From positions 1 to 58,432 of the forward strand of contig CAKZTQ010000021.1 of the NCBI GenBank assembly GCA_937921735.1: 58,432 nt of DNA. The letters run 5' to 3'. The position numbers were made by a program, and so were the translations under genes. The notes below the pieces were generated by a model that saw only the letters and a program-made list of their open reading frames with translations, did no database searches and was not told the DNA's origin. Of the stretch, positions 26,218-33,380 are shown one piece after another. The DNA comes from an uncultured archaeon (GTDB lineage: Archaea > Hadarchaeota > Hadarchaeia > Hadarchaeales > Hadarchaeaceae). Positions within the stretch are counted from its first letter, which is position 1. The number at the start of each line of letters is the position of its first letter.

Positions 26218-27582
26218 ATGATCGTAAAAAATGCGACGGAAATCATTGATAACGCAAAAAATAAAAAACTGCAAAAAGCGAGAAAAATCTTAGTAGAACT
26301 AGTCGATTATGTCATAAAAAATGTTGATCCTTACCTTGCGGTAAAGAAAAATGTGAAAGTAGAAGGCAGAAAACTTAAAGTGAAAAAACGTGTTTTTGAT
26401 CTATCCAAGATCGAAAGAGTTCTTGTCATAGGAGGAGGCAAGGCGAGCGTAAGAATGGCAGAAGCTTTAGAGGAGCTTTTAGATGAAAAAATTACCGATG
26501 GAATTATCGTTGCACCTAAGAGAAAATCTTTGAGAAAGATAGAAGTGGTTGAAGCCGGACATCCAATTCCTACGTTGGACGGAATAAAAGGAACCGAAAA
26601 AATGCTCTCTTTGCTGGAACAAGTGAATGAGAAAGATCTAGTTTTCTGTTTATTGAGTGGCGGTGGCTCCGCGCTAATATGCCTGCCCTCGACAGATCTA
26701 ACGCTAGAGGACCTAAGAGAAACCACCGATCTTTTATTAAAAAGCGGTGCTACGATCCATGAAATAAACATCGTTAGAAAACACTTATCCCAAGTAAAAG
26801 GAGGACAACTAGCGGCTAAAGCCCAACCTGCTCAAGTCGTTAGTTTAATCATCTCCGATGTTCTTGGAAACAGGATCGATACGATCGCTAGTGGCCCTAC
26901 CTCCCCAGATCCGAGCACGTATGCGGACGCCCTCCGCGTTTTAAAAAAACGTGAGATCCTCAAAAAAATTCCAAGCAGGGTTTTAACGCATTTGAGGAAA
27001 GGAGCTGATGGAAAAATTCCTGAGACCCCTAAGCCAAATGATCCCTTGTTCAAAAATGTGGTAAATTTAATCATTGCGGATAATTCCGACGCTCTCAAGG
27101 CAGCTGCTGAAGTTGGAAAAATCCATCGCTTAAACGTGCACGTATTTTCGAAAAACATGTCAGGAGAAGCTAGGAAATTCGGTGAGAGATTCGCTGGTGT
27201 AGCAAAAAATGTGATCGCATCGGGAGCTCCGGTGAAAAGACCTGCCCTCCTCTTATGTGGAGGAGAGACAACGGTCAAAGTCGAGGGAGAAGGAAAGGGT
27301 GGACGCAATCAAGAATTAGTACTGGGCGCAGCACTTCAGATCGACGGTTTAAACGTGGCGATCGCCTCATTTGGAACAGATGGAATAGATGGGCCAACCG
27401 ATGCTGCAGGAGCAGTGGCGGATGGGTTCACCCTTTGGAGAGCGAGGCATCTGGGATTAGATCCCGTCGCTTTCCTCGAAAGGAATGATTCATATAATTT
27501 CTTCAAACATCTAGACGACCTGATCATCACCGGGCCAACCGAGACCAATGTAATGGATGTCGCCTTAGCCATAATACCCTAA
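26218..27582 (+). CDS. glycerate 2-kinase, MOFRL family
   Basis: A 454-aa protein with the GckA/TtuD pattern: GGGKASVRMAEALE near residue 72, GHPIPTLDG near 115, LLSGGGSALICLP near 144, SDVLGNRIDTIASGPTSPD near 212-231, and the C-terminal MOFRL domain with GGETTVKVEG, GGRNQELVL, SFGTDGIDGPTDAAGA. It phosphorylates D-glycerate to 2-phosphoglycerate, feeding glycolysis. As the right end of the island it may take up carbon from glyoxylate or tartronate-semialdehyde made in ureide or serine-type breakdown. Start ATG 26218. Codon composition is AT-rich like the rest of the island; GC content rises just after it. Confidence 0.93.
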   Translation: MIVKNATEIIDNAKNKKLQKARKILVELVDYVIKNVDPYLAVKKNVKVEGRKLKVKKRVFDLSKIERVLVIGGGKASVRMAEALEELLDEKITDGIIVAPKRKSLRKIEVVEAGHPIPTLDGIKGTEKMLSLLEQVNEKDLVFCLLSGGGSALICLPSTDLTLEDLRETTDLLLKSGATIHEINIVRKHLSQVKGGQLAAKAQPAQVVSLIISDVLGNRIDTIASGPTSPDPSTYADALRVLKKREILKKIPSRVLTHLRKGADGKIPETPKPNDPLFKNVVNLIIADNSDALKAAAEVGKIHRLNVHVFSKNMSGEARKFGERFAGVAKNVIASGAPVKRPALLLCGGETTVKVEGEGKGGRNQELVLGAALQIDGLNVAIASFGTDGIDGPTDAAGAVADGFTLWRARHLGLDPVAFLERNDSYNFFKHLDDLIITGPTETNVMDVALAIIP

Positions 27583-27676
27583 AATCCAGAATAGTTCATA
27601 CATTGCTATTGTCATGTGCGGTTAGCGAAAATTTTATGTGACTTTTAAAGGATTTCCTAAGAGATTGGGAGTATCG

Positions 27677-29041
27677 ATGGAGGAGATCAGGGAAGCGCCT
27701 GAGGCCGTTAGGGAGTGGGAAAGGATCTCAGCCCACTCGCACATCACTGGGCTGGGACTAGAGGGCCTAAAGGCGAAACCAGTAGCTGGAGGCATGGTCG
27801 GCCAAGTCGAGGCGAGGGAAGCTGCTGGCATAATCGTCGACATGGTGAAGAAGGGAAAGTTCGCCGGCAGGGCGATACTGTTGGCCGGTCCCCCCGGCAC
27901 CGGCAAGACAGCGCTGGCGACGGCTATAGCAAAGGAATTGGGGCGAGATGTACCCTTCGTGCCGATAGCTGCGAGCGAGATCTACTCGGCGGAGATCAAG
28001 AAGACCGAGTTCCTCACACAAGCGTTGAGGAAGGCGATAGGCGTGCGCATACATGAGATGCGCAGGATCTACGAGGGTGAGGTCAAGGAGCTCTCGGTGA
28101 AGGAACAACCCCACCCATACAATCCTTACGTGAAGGTGCCCACGGGAGCGACGATAAAGCTCGCCACCACCGACGCCTCCCAGAAGCTAACCATGGATCA
28201 GTCCTTCGCCATCTCCCTAATCAGGCAAGGGGTCGAAACGGGCGACGTCGTGCAGATCGACGCGGACAGCGGGAGGATAGTCAAGCTCGGTAAGTCCAAA
28301 GAGGCGGCGGAGAGGGAGAAGCTCGACCTGAGCTCGGTCCAAGTTGTTGACGTCCCCAGCGGGCCGGTGTTGAAGCACAAGGAATTCGTCTACACCCTGA
28401 CGCTGCACAACCTCGACGTCGCTCAATCTCGTGCTGGCATGAGCATGTTCAGCCTCCTCTTCGGCGGCGAGGAGAGGAAGGAGATATCCGACGAAACTAG
28501 AAGGAGCGTAGACGAAGCGGTCAAATCTTGGGTCGAGGAGGGGCGAGCGGAGATCATCCCTGGCGTGGTCTTCATCGACGAATGCTCGATGCTGGACATA
28601 GAAACTTTTTCCTTCTTGAATAGGGCGATGGAACAGGAGCTAGCGCCAATAATCATCTTCGCCACCAATCGCGGCGTCACGGTCGTTAGGGGAACCGACC
28701 TAAAAGCGCCCCATGGCATGCCGCTCGACCTCTTGGATCGAATGCTGATCATAAGCACCAAGCCCTACTCGCGCGACGAGATACTCGAGATCCTGAAGAT
28801 AAGGGCAAGGGCGGAGAAGATCGAGATCACAAAAGATGCGCTTGAGTACCTCGCGGACATAGGCGAGGAATCCTCGCTGAGGTATGCGGTTCAACTATTA
28901 GCGCCAGCCGCGAATTATGCGGAAGCGGAGGGATCGAAGAAGATAACCAAGGAGCATGTGGAGAGGGTTAAGCAACTTTTCGCGGACGTAAAGAGGTCAG
29001 TGACATATCTACAGGAATACGAGGAGAAAATGCTCAAGTGA
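27677..29041 (+). CDS. TIP49/RuvBL-type AAA+ ATPase
   Basis: A 454-aa AAA+ protein. Walker A GPPGTGKTAL at residues 71-80, Walker B FIDECSMLDIETFSFLNRAME, sensor ATNRG and the arginine-finger region DLLDRMLII match RuvBL1/2 and archaeal TIP49, including the OB-like insertion between the Walker motifs (residues about 120-270). RuvBL has DEVHMLD; here it is DECSMLD. The family acts in chromatin remodelling and in assembly of large complexes in eukaryotes; the archaeal role is less clear. I use ATG 27677: a TATA-like acttttaaagg (27641-27651) is about 25-30 bases upstream and gggag precedes the ATG, whereas the upstream GTG 27638 lies before that box. Confidence 0.93.
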   Translation: MEEIREAPEAVREWERISAHSHITGLGLEGLKAKPVAGGMVGQVEAREAAGIIVDMVKKGKFAGRAILLAGPPGTGKTALATAIAKELGRDVPFVPIAASEIYSAEIKKTEFLTQALRKAIGVRIHEMRRIYEGEVKELSVKEQPHPYNPYVKVPTGATIKLATTDASQKLTMDQSFAISLIRQGVETGDVVQIDADSGRIVKLGKSKEAAEREKLDLSSVQVVDVPSGPVLKHKEFVYTLTLHNLDVAQSRAGMSMFSLLFGGEERKEISDETRRSVDEAVKSWVEEGRAEIIPGVVFIDECSMLDIETFSFLNRAMEQELAPIIIFATNRGVTVVRGTDLKAPHGMPLDLLDRMLIISTKPYSRDEILEILKIRARAEKIEITKDALEYLADIGEESSLRYAVQLLAPAANYAEAEGSKKITKEHVERVKQLFADVKRSVTYLQEYEEKMLK

Positions 29042-29053
29042 ACTCATGAGCGG

Positions 29054-29803
29054 TCAACGGATCTGAATCCTCCTTATCAATTCCTCGCTTAGCCCTTCGG
29101 CGATTACCAACCTCGGCAAATCGCCCCAACTCCCGAGGTAAGCACCACATATGACTACAGCCGCTTTGACGCCGAATATCTTTTTCGCGTGCTCCAAGCC
29201 AGCCCTCACGGCTCGCTCAGGTTCGCCTCGCGTTTGGTTGCACACCGCCGTCGCAGCTGCGTCAGCCAATGCCCCGGAGTCAGCTAGCACCGTTGCCGCG
29301 TCCGCTTCCCCAAAGCTCAAGGACGGTCCCACCGTGGCTGAGCTCGTGCAAACCGCGATCGGAAGCTTTTCGGGAGGGATCTCCAATGCAAGTTTGTTCG
29401 ATAAGGGGCTTGTACCCGCATGAATTGCGACGACATAGTCTTGGTCTCCATGGATGAAGATATCCCCACCGTTGTCCACCAGCACGTTCTTTGCCCCGGC
29501 GGCGACGGCCTCTTCGACGGCGAGTTGCGCCAGCGCCCCCGCGACGGCAGCCATCGGCCCCACGCCGGCCAGACTAGCTGCCTCAGCCATTAGTTGTACT
29601 ACCTTTGGGGCATTCCCGTTTACCTCGATGGGCTCCAAAGATAGCTCAAAAAAGGGGTTGCGCGCGATGTACCGTTCCAATGCGCTTCGGTTCCTCAGGA
29701 TGGAGCGTTTTACCGCCTCGATCGCCTCTGAACTATCTGCCTTTATCAGGACGTCTGTCTGCCTGCACGTCCAGTGTTCCGAGAGTAAGGGCTTCGCGTG
29801 CAA
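29054..29803 (-). CDS. COG2122/UPF0280 ApbE-like protein (sulfide assimilation)
   Basis: A 249-aa protein with the UPF0280 pattern: NGNAPKVVQLMAEAASLAGVGPMAAVAGALA near residues 62-92, VDNGGDIFIHGD near 110, VGPSLSFGEADAATVLA near 160-175, LADAAATAVCN near 181. In methanogens this family aids sulfide assimilation into homocysteine, together with the HcyBio and NIL-ferredoxin proteins. Both of those are coded about 1 kb away here, which supports the same role. It is convergent with TIP49 with a 12-base gap. Residues that bind the substrate are not known to me. Confidence 0.88.
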   Translation of the reverse strand: MHAKPLLSEHWTCRQTDVLIKADSSEAIEAVKRSILRNRSALERYIARNPFFELSLEPIEVNGNAPKVVQLMAEAASLAGVGPMAAVAGALAQLAVEEAVAAGAKNVLVDNGGDIFIHGDQDYVVAIHAGTSPLSNKLALEIPPEKLPIAVCTSSATVGPSLSFGEADAATVLADSGALADAAATAVCNQTRGEPERAVRAGLEHAKKIFGVKAAVVICGAYLGSWGDLPRLVIAEGLSEELIRRIQIR

Positions 29804-29902
29804 GGATGACCCATATCTGTAATCGCTTGGGTAGGATAAACGCTTTAGCTATCCAACGAAACTTTCAAGTCGAATGGGCTATAGTTGTCAGGCGATGGTA
29901 AA

Positions 29903-30706
29903 ATGGCCCTGAACGAGAAGATGCGGCACCTTAAATCCATCGTGACCAACTGTGAAAGTGCAGTCGTAGCCTTTTCCGGAGGCGTCGATTCCTCTCTAGT
30001 TTGTGCGGTCGCACGTGAAACCTTGGGCGACCGAGCCATCGCCGTCACGGCGGTCTCTCCTACTTATCCCCCCGACGAGCTGGAGGTCGCCAAGAGCGTT
30101 GCCAAATTCATCGGCATCGACCACCGGATCATCGCCACGGATGAGCTCCGGAACCCGAAGTTCGTGGCGAATCCAGTGGAGCGATGCTACTTTTGCAAAA
30201 GCGAACTTTATAGGAAGCTAGATGGGATTCGAAGGGAACTGGGCTTCAAGAAGATCCTCGATGGAACGAACTACGACGATCTTTCGGATTTCAGGCCAGG
30301 GCTGAAGGCGGCTGAGGAGTTTGAAGTCGTGAGTCCCCTTGCCCTAGCAGAGCTTACCAAAGCGGAAGTGCGAGAGCTGGCCTCCATGTACGGCTTACCC
30401 AACGCCGATAAACCGGCAAACCCCTGCCTCGCCTCTAGGATACCCTTTGGCTGTACGATCACGGCCGAAAAACTCGAAAGGATCTCGAAGGGCGAAAGAT
30501 TCTTGCGCTCGCTCGGCTTCAGGATCGTGCGCCTCCGGGATCACGGCGATTTGGCTAAAATAGAAGTAGGGGAAGACGAGCTACCGAAAGTGCTAGAGCT
30601 AAAAGATGCGATCGTGGAAGAACTCAAAAAGTTGGGTTACACCTATGTCCTGCTTGACCTCGAGGGCTATCGCCCTGGAAGCTTGGTGAAAACTAAAAAG
30701 GTTTGA
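29903..30706 (+). CDS. larE: LarE-type ATP-dependent sulfur transferase
   Basis: A 267-aa PP-loop enzyme. The ATP pyrophosphatase loop FSGGVDSSL is near residue 24-32; PVERCYFCKSELY near 91-103 has the CxxC pair; PCLASRIPFG near 175-184; and DLEGYRPGSL near the end, all typical of LarE. Classical LarE sacrifices a Cys sulfur to make the nickel-pincer cofactor; other members with three cysteines bind an iron-sulfur cluster and use external sulfide. No lactate racemase genes are nearby. Being placed between COG2122 and the homocysteine genes, it may supply sulfur for that route. ATG 29903 is preferred over the TTG at 29885. Its last 14 bases overlap the convergent NIL-ferredoxin gene. Confidence 0.85.
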   Translation: MALNEKMRHLKSIVTNCESAVVAFSGGVDSSLVCAVARETLGDRAIAVTAVSPTYPPDELEVAKSVAKFIGIDHRIIATDELRNPKFVANPVERCYFCKSELYRKLDGIRRELGFKKILDGTNYDDLSDFRPGLKAAEEFEVVSPLALAELTKAEVRELASMYGLPNADKPANPCLASRIPFGCTITAEKLERISKGERFLRSLGFRIVRLRDHGDLAKIEVGEDELPKVLELKDAIVEELKKLGYTYVLLDLEGYRPGSLVKTKKV

Positions 30707-31097
30707 AGACCTTGATGGCCCTCACCGGACAAGCTGGGACGCAAACCTCGCACATGATACATTTGCCCTCGTCCAACTTCACCGAATAGTCCTCCCCCAT
30801 GCTCAGCGCTCCGGTTGGACACAGCGAGAGACAAGCGCCGCAGTGCATGCACGTCTCCTCATCGAGCTCCACCGTGCGCTCTAGTCTTTGGGCATCGACC
30901 CCCCGCTCCTTGAATAGTTTTATCATCCTCTCGATCTCCCCTTCCTCGGCCTCCACGCCTATCAAGATCTCACCCTTCCTTGCGTTCAGCTCCGCATGCA
31001 AGATGTTTATCTCCGCCGACGTCTGCCTGATCACCTCGGCCAATATCGGTTTGTCAAGCGCCTCGGCCGAGTACTTCAGCAGCATCTTAACGTTCAC
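30693..31097 (-). CDS. NIL-domain ferredoxin of homocysteine biosynthesis
   Basis: A 134-aa protein with an N-terminal NIL domain (residues 1-75) and a C-terminal 2[4Fe-4S] ferredoxin: CMHCGACLSLCP near 84 and CIMCEVCVPACP near 113. This is the partner of the HcyBio protein in converting aspartate semialdehyde and sulfide to homocysteine in methanogens and relatives. It overlaps the HcyBio gene by four bases (ATGA type), so the two are made together. Electrons presumably come from cellular ferredoxin. Confidence 0.92.
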   Translation of the reverse strand: MNVKMLLKYSAEALDKPILAEVIRQTSAEINILHAELNARKGEILIGVEAEEGEIERMIKLFKERGVDAQRLERTVELDEETCMHCGACLSLCPTGALSMGEDYSVKLDEGKCIMCEVCVPACPVRAIKVFKPF

Positions 31098-32626
31098 CTG
31101 ATCCTCCTCCCGATCAACTTCGAGATGTCTTGGCTGGTTATTATGCCTTTAACCAGGCCAGCTGCGTCCACCACGGGTAGGCCCGAGATATTGTGCTGCT
31201 CTAACTTCCTAGCCGCGGCCTCGATGGGCTCGTCCTCATGCGCTGTTATCACCCTCCGTGTCATTATCTCCTCCAGCTTTTCCTTTCCGGTGCCGAGCGC
31301 CACGGCGATATCCCAAGAAGTTACTATGCCTAGCAGCCTCCCTTGCTCGTCGACGATCGGCAGGTGGTTGAACTCCCTTTCAGCGAAGATCTTGGCGGCA
31401 TGCGCTATCGTATCGTCAGGCTTAGCTGTCGTTGCTGGCCTCGTCATCACGTCCTTTACGAGCACCACCTCGACGACCTGCCTCATCGGTTTAAACGTGG
31501 TATCACGGGACAGGAGCTCAACTGGGGAGCTGAGGAAGAACTCGCCTCGTTCGATCCATCGCTTCAACTTCTCCGCGATCTCCCTAGCCATCTTAAAGCT
31601 GCTGAGGGGACTGACCGGCACCTCCTTGCCCATGACCTCTATCCTGCCCGACCTGAGCTCGGCATAGGTGACCTCTCGCACGACCGGCCTCTCGCGTCGG
31701 GCGACGCCGTAATCGAGCAGATCGATTTTTATTTGGTCTTCGTCTAGGCTTACGCTCCGCGCGACCCTTTCGTTGAGGATCGGTATGGGTATCCCCAAAC
31801 CTACGTAAAGGGAAGTCCCGTAGGCTTGGATGGTACAACCGCGGAGGTAGCGGGGATCCATCTCCTTTAGGTTGCCTATCGCCATTATCGTGCCCATTCC
31901 TTTGACTGGGTTGTGTTGGGTACCCTCCCAAATGATGTAGCCCTGGGCACCGGCCAAAAATATCCGCGTCCCGACGCCGATCGTCTCGTAATTCGGATCC
32001 CTTTGAAGCGGGCTGAGCACCCCCGTGCCGGAGAACGTGACGTTGCCGTAGTTTGGCAATAACGTGCCCATGTAGGTGTGGATGGTCTCGTCTCGGGAAT
32101 TCGTCGCCGCCACGTAGCGCTGGTATGCGTTTCGCGGGTTACATAGTACCGCTTGGTTCAAGTCGTCTATGGTGATGGTCGTCTTGATCTCCTTCCTCGG
32201 GTAGCAATCCGTACCGTACGCGGTCGCACGGAGCTCGATTTCCTTCCCTCGCACCAAGTCCTCAATAACATGACCGCCGCCGTACTCCATGCCCCTCGTC
32301 TCGCTGAGCTGCGTTGCGCCGATGTAGGCGTCGACTGCTGCTACGCCAGTGTAAGCCTCCACGTCGTTGAGCCAGACGCGCTGCATTTTTATCGGGGGAT
32401 CGGCATGTCCGAAGTTCAGCCAGGCGCCGGAACTACACATCGCGCCAAAGGTGCCCGTGGTGACGACGTCGACCTCTTTAGCCACGGCTTCCGGTCCCTT
32501 TTCCCGTGCTAGCTTTACGACCTCTTCGGCCGTTAGCACCACCACATCGCCGTCGCGGATCTTTTGGTTGATCTCCTCGTACGTTCGAAGCATCTCCAAG
32601 GTTACCCCGATGCAAGGGGGTTTCAT
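31094..32626 (-). CDS. homocysteine biosynthesis protein (HcyBio domain plus two CBS domains)
   Basis: A 510-aa protein. Residues 1-380 are the HcyBio (DUF39) domain, with Cys in GAMCSSGAWLNFGHADPP near 63 and Cys in YGTDCYPRKE near 140; these two positions match the conserved catalytic-type cysteines of the family. Residues about 390-510 are two CBS domains (VKDVMTRPATTAKPDDTIAHA; IMTRRVITAHEDEPIEA), which probably sense adenosyl ligands. The protein makes homocysteine from aspartate semialdehyde and sulfide. Asd and aspartate kinase are coded 3-8 kb away. A TATA-like stretch on the minus strand (ttatatttt region, 32630-32645) is close to the start. Confidence 0.93.
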   Translation of the reverse strand: MKPPCIGVTLEMLRTYEEINQKIRDGDVVVLTAEEVVKLAREKGPEAVAKEVDVVTTGTFGAMCSSGAWLNFGHADPPIKMQRVWLNDVEAYTGVAAVDAYIGATQLSETRGMEYGGGHVIEDLVRGKEIELRATAYGTDCYPRKEIKTTITIDDLNQAVLCNPRNAYQRYVAATNSRDETIHTYMGTLLPNYGNVTFSGTGVLSPLQRDPNYETIGVGTRIFLAGAQGYIIWEGTQHNPVKGMGTIMAIGNLKEMDPRYLRGCTIQAYGTSLYVGLGIPIPILNERVARSVSLDEDQIKIDLLDYGVARRERPVVREVTYAELRSGRIEVMGKEVPVSPLSSFKMAREIAEKLKRWIERGEFFLSSPVELLSRDTTFKPMRQVVEVVLVKDVMTRPATTAKPDDTIAHAAKIFAEREFNHLPIVDEQGRLLGIVTSWDIAVALGTGKEKLEEIMTRRVITAHEDEPIEAAARKLEQHNISGLPVVDAAGLVKGIITSQDISKLIGRRIR

Positions 32627-32715
32627 CTTTATTTATATTTTTCGCTAAAAAATATTCCTATTAGTAATTTCAGCGCGCCGGAAACCATTTTAAATCGCGA
32701 CGATGAGCTTAAAGC

Positions 32716-33258
32716 ATGGACGAATTCACGCTTCGGGTGACCTACTGCGCGTATTCAGCGATCTTGGTTGCGCTCCTTCTATTCCTGTTATCCAAAGGGC
32801 TCAAAAGAGGGCTCCTCCTACGGCCCGTGCTGCTGGGGTTTTTGGCGGGCATGGGTTGTTACATGCTACTCGGGGCAGGTACGTTCGCCCTCCTAGTGAG
32901 CGGGCTGATCACGGGCTATCTCTTCTCGGATAAGGTTGAGGGGTGGGGCAAGCACATGCGCGCCGGGGGATTAACTGGCATGCTGTTCCTTCCAAACCTC
33001 TCGCTAGTCCCGATCGCCTATGTGCTCTTTAGGTATAGCATCGCGGAAATAGCGAAAAAGCTCGAGCGGGCGGTGGGCGGTGGGGAGCTGCTGACAAACC
33101 TATGTGGGCGGACGTTGCTAGATGCCCTTTTCCTGATCGCCCTTGTGGGGCTGAGCGCGGTTTTAGGCGGATTTCTGCGTAAAACATTAAAGCCGAGGTA
33201 CCCAACTAAAAATGGTAGCGGGGTAGGGCAGATAGGAGTGCCCGCCGGTCGTGGGTAA
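32716..33258 (+). CDS. small integral membrane protein, function unknown
   Basis: A 180-aa protein with about four to five hydrophobic segments (residues 10-28, 33-60, 86-108, 132-155) and charged loops. I do not recognise the family. TATA-like cattttaaatc at 32686-32696 lies about 25 bases before the ATG, so the message should be leaderless. Its 3' end is odd: the last 14 codons fall in the initiator tRNA gene, and the stop codon TAA at 33256-33258 is inside the first intron of that tRNA. Either the tail is real and the genes share DNA, or the end of an older gene was replaced by the tRNA. Confidence 0.65.
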   Translation: MDEFTLRVTYCAYSAILVALLLFLLSKGLKRGLLLRPVLLGFLAGMGCYMLLGAGTFALLVSGLITGYLFSDKVEGWGKHMRAGGLTGMLFLPNLSLVPIAYVLFRYSIAEIAKKLERAVGGGELLTNLCGRTLLDALFLIALVGLSAVLGGFLRKTLKPRYPTKNGSGVGQIGVPAGRG

Positions 33259-33377
33259 CCACGGGCGAAGCTCATAAGGCGTCGAGCCGTGAGTTCGGCG
33301 CTCCTGTGAGACCCGGAGGTCGGTGGTTCAAGGGAGGGATGGTAAACCTTCCTCTGAGATTCCACCCCCCGCTACCA
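33217..33377 (+). tRNA. initiator tRNA-Met(CAT) with three introns
   Basis: Acceptor AGCGGGG (33217-33223) pairs with CCCCGCT (33367-33373), then A and an encoded CCA. D arm GGGC/GCCC with AGG in the loop. Anticodon CAT at 33273-33275 in loop CTCATAA. Three introns must go: 33249-33269 (21 bases, between positions 30 and 31), 33278-33311 (34 bases, at 37/38 or 38/39; the two give the same product), and 33333-33360 (28 bases, T loop, 59/60). Removal leaves 78 bases with anticodon stem CCGGG/CCCGG, T arm GGTGG TTCAAGT CCACC. Intron 1 has a strict bulge-helix-bulge: CGCC with GGCG, bulges GGT and AAG. Intron 3: TTCA with TGAG, bulges AGG and ATT, inner stem GAGG with CCTC. Intron 2 is looser: TCAT with GTGA. 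Confidence 0.92.
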
Positions 33378-33380
33378 CAC

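Noticed and set aside
9553-27582. tRNA-Ile as integration site of the large island
   Set aside because: I found no second copy of its 3' end near 27.6 kb and no integrase, so only the composition change supports it.
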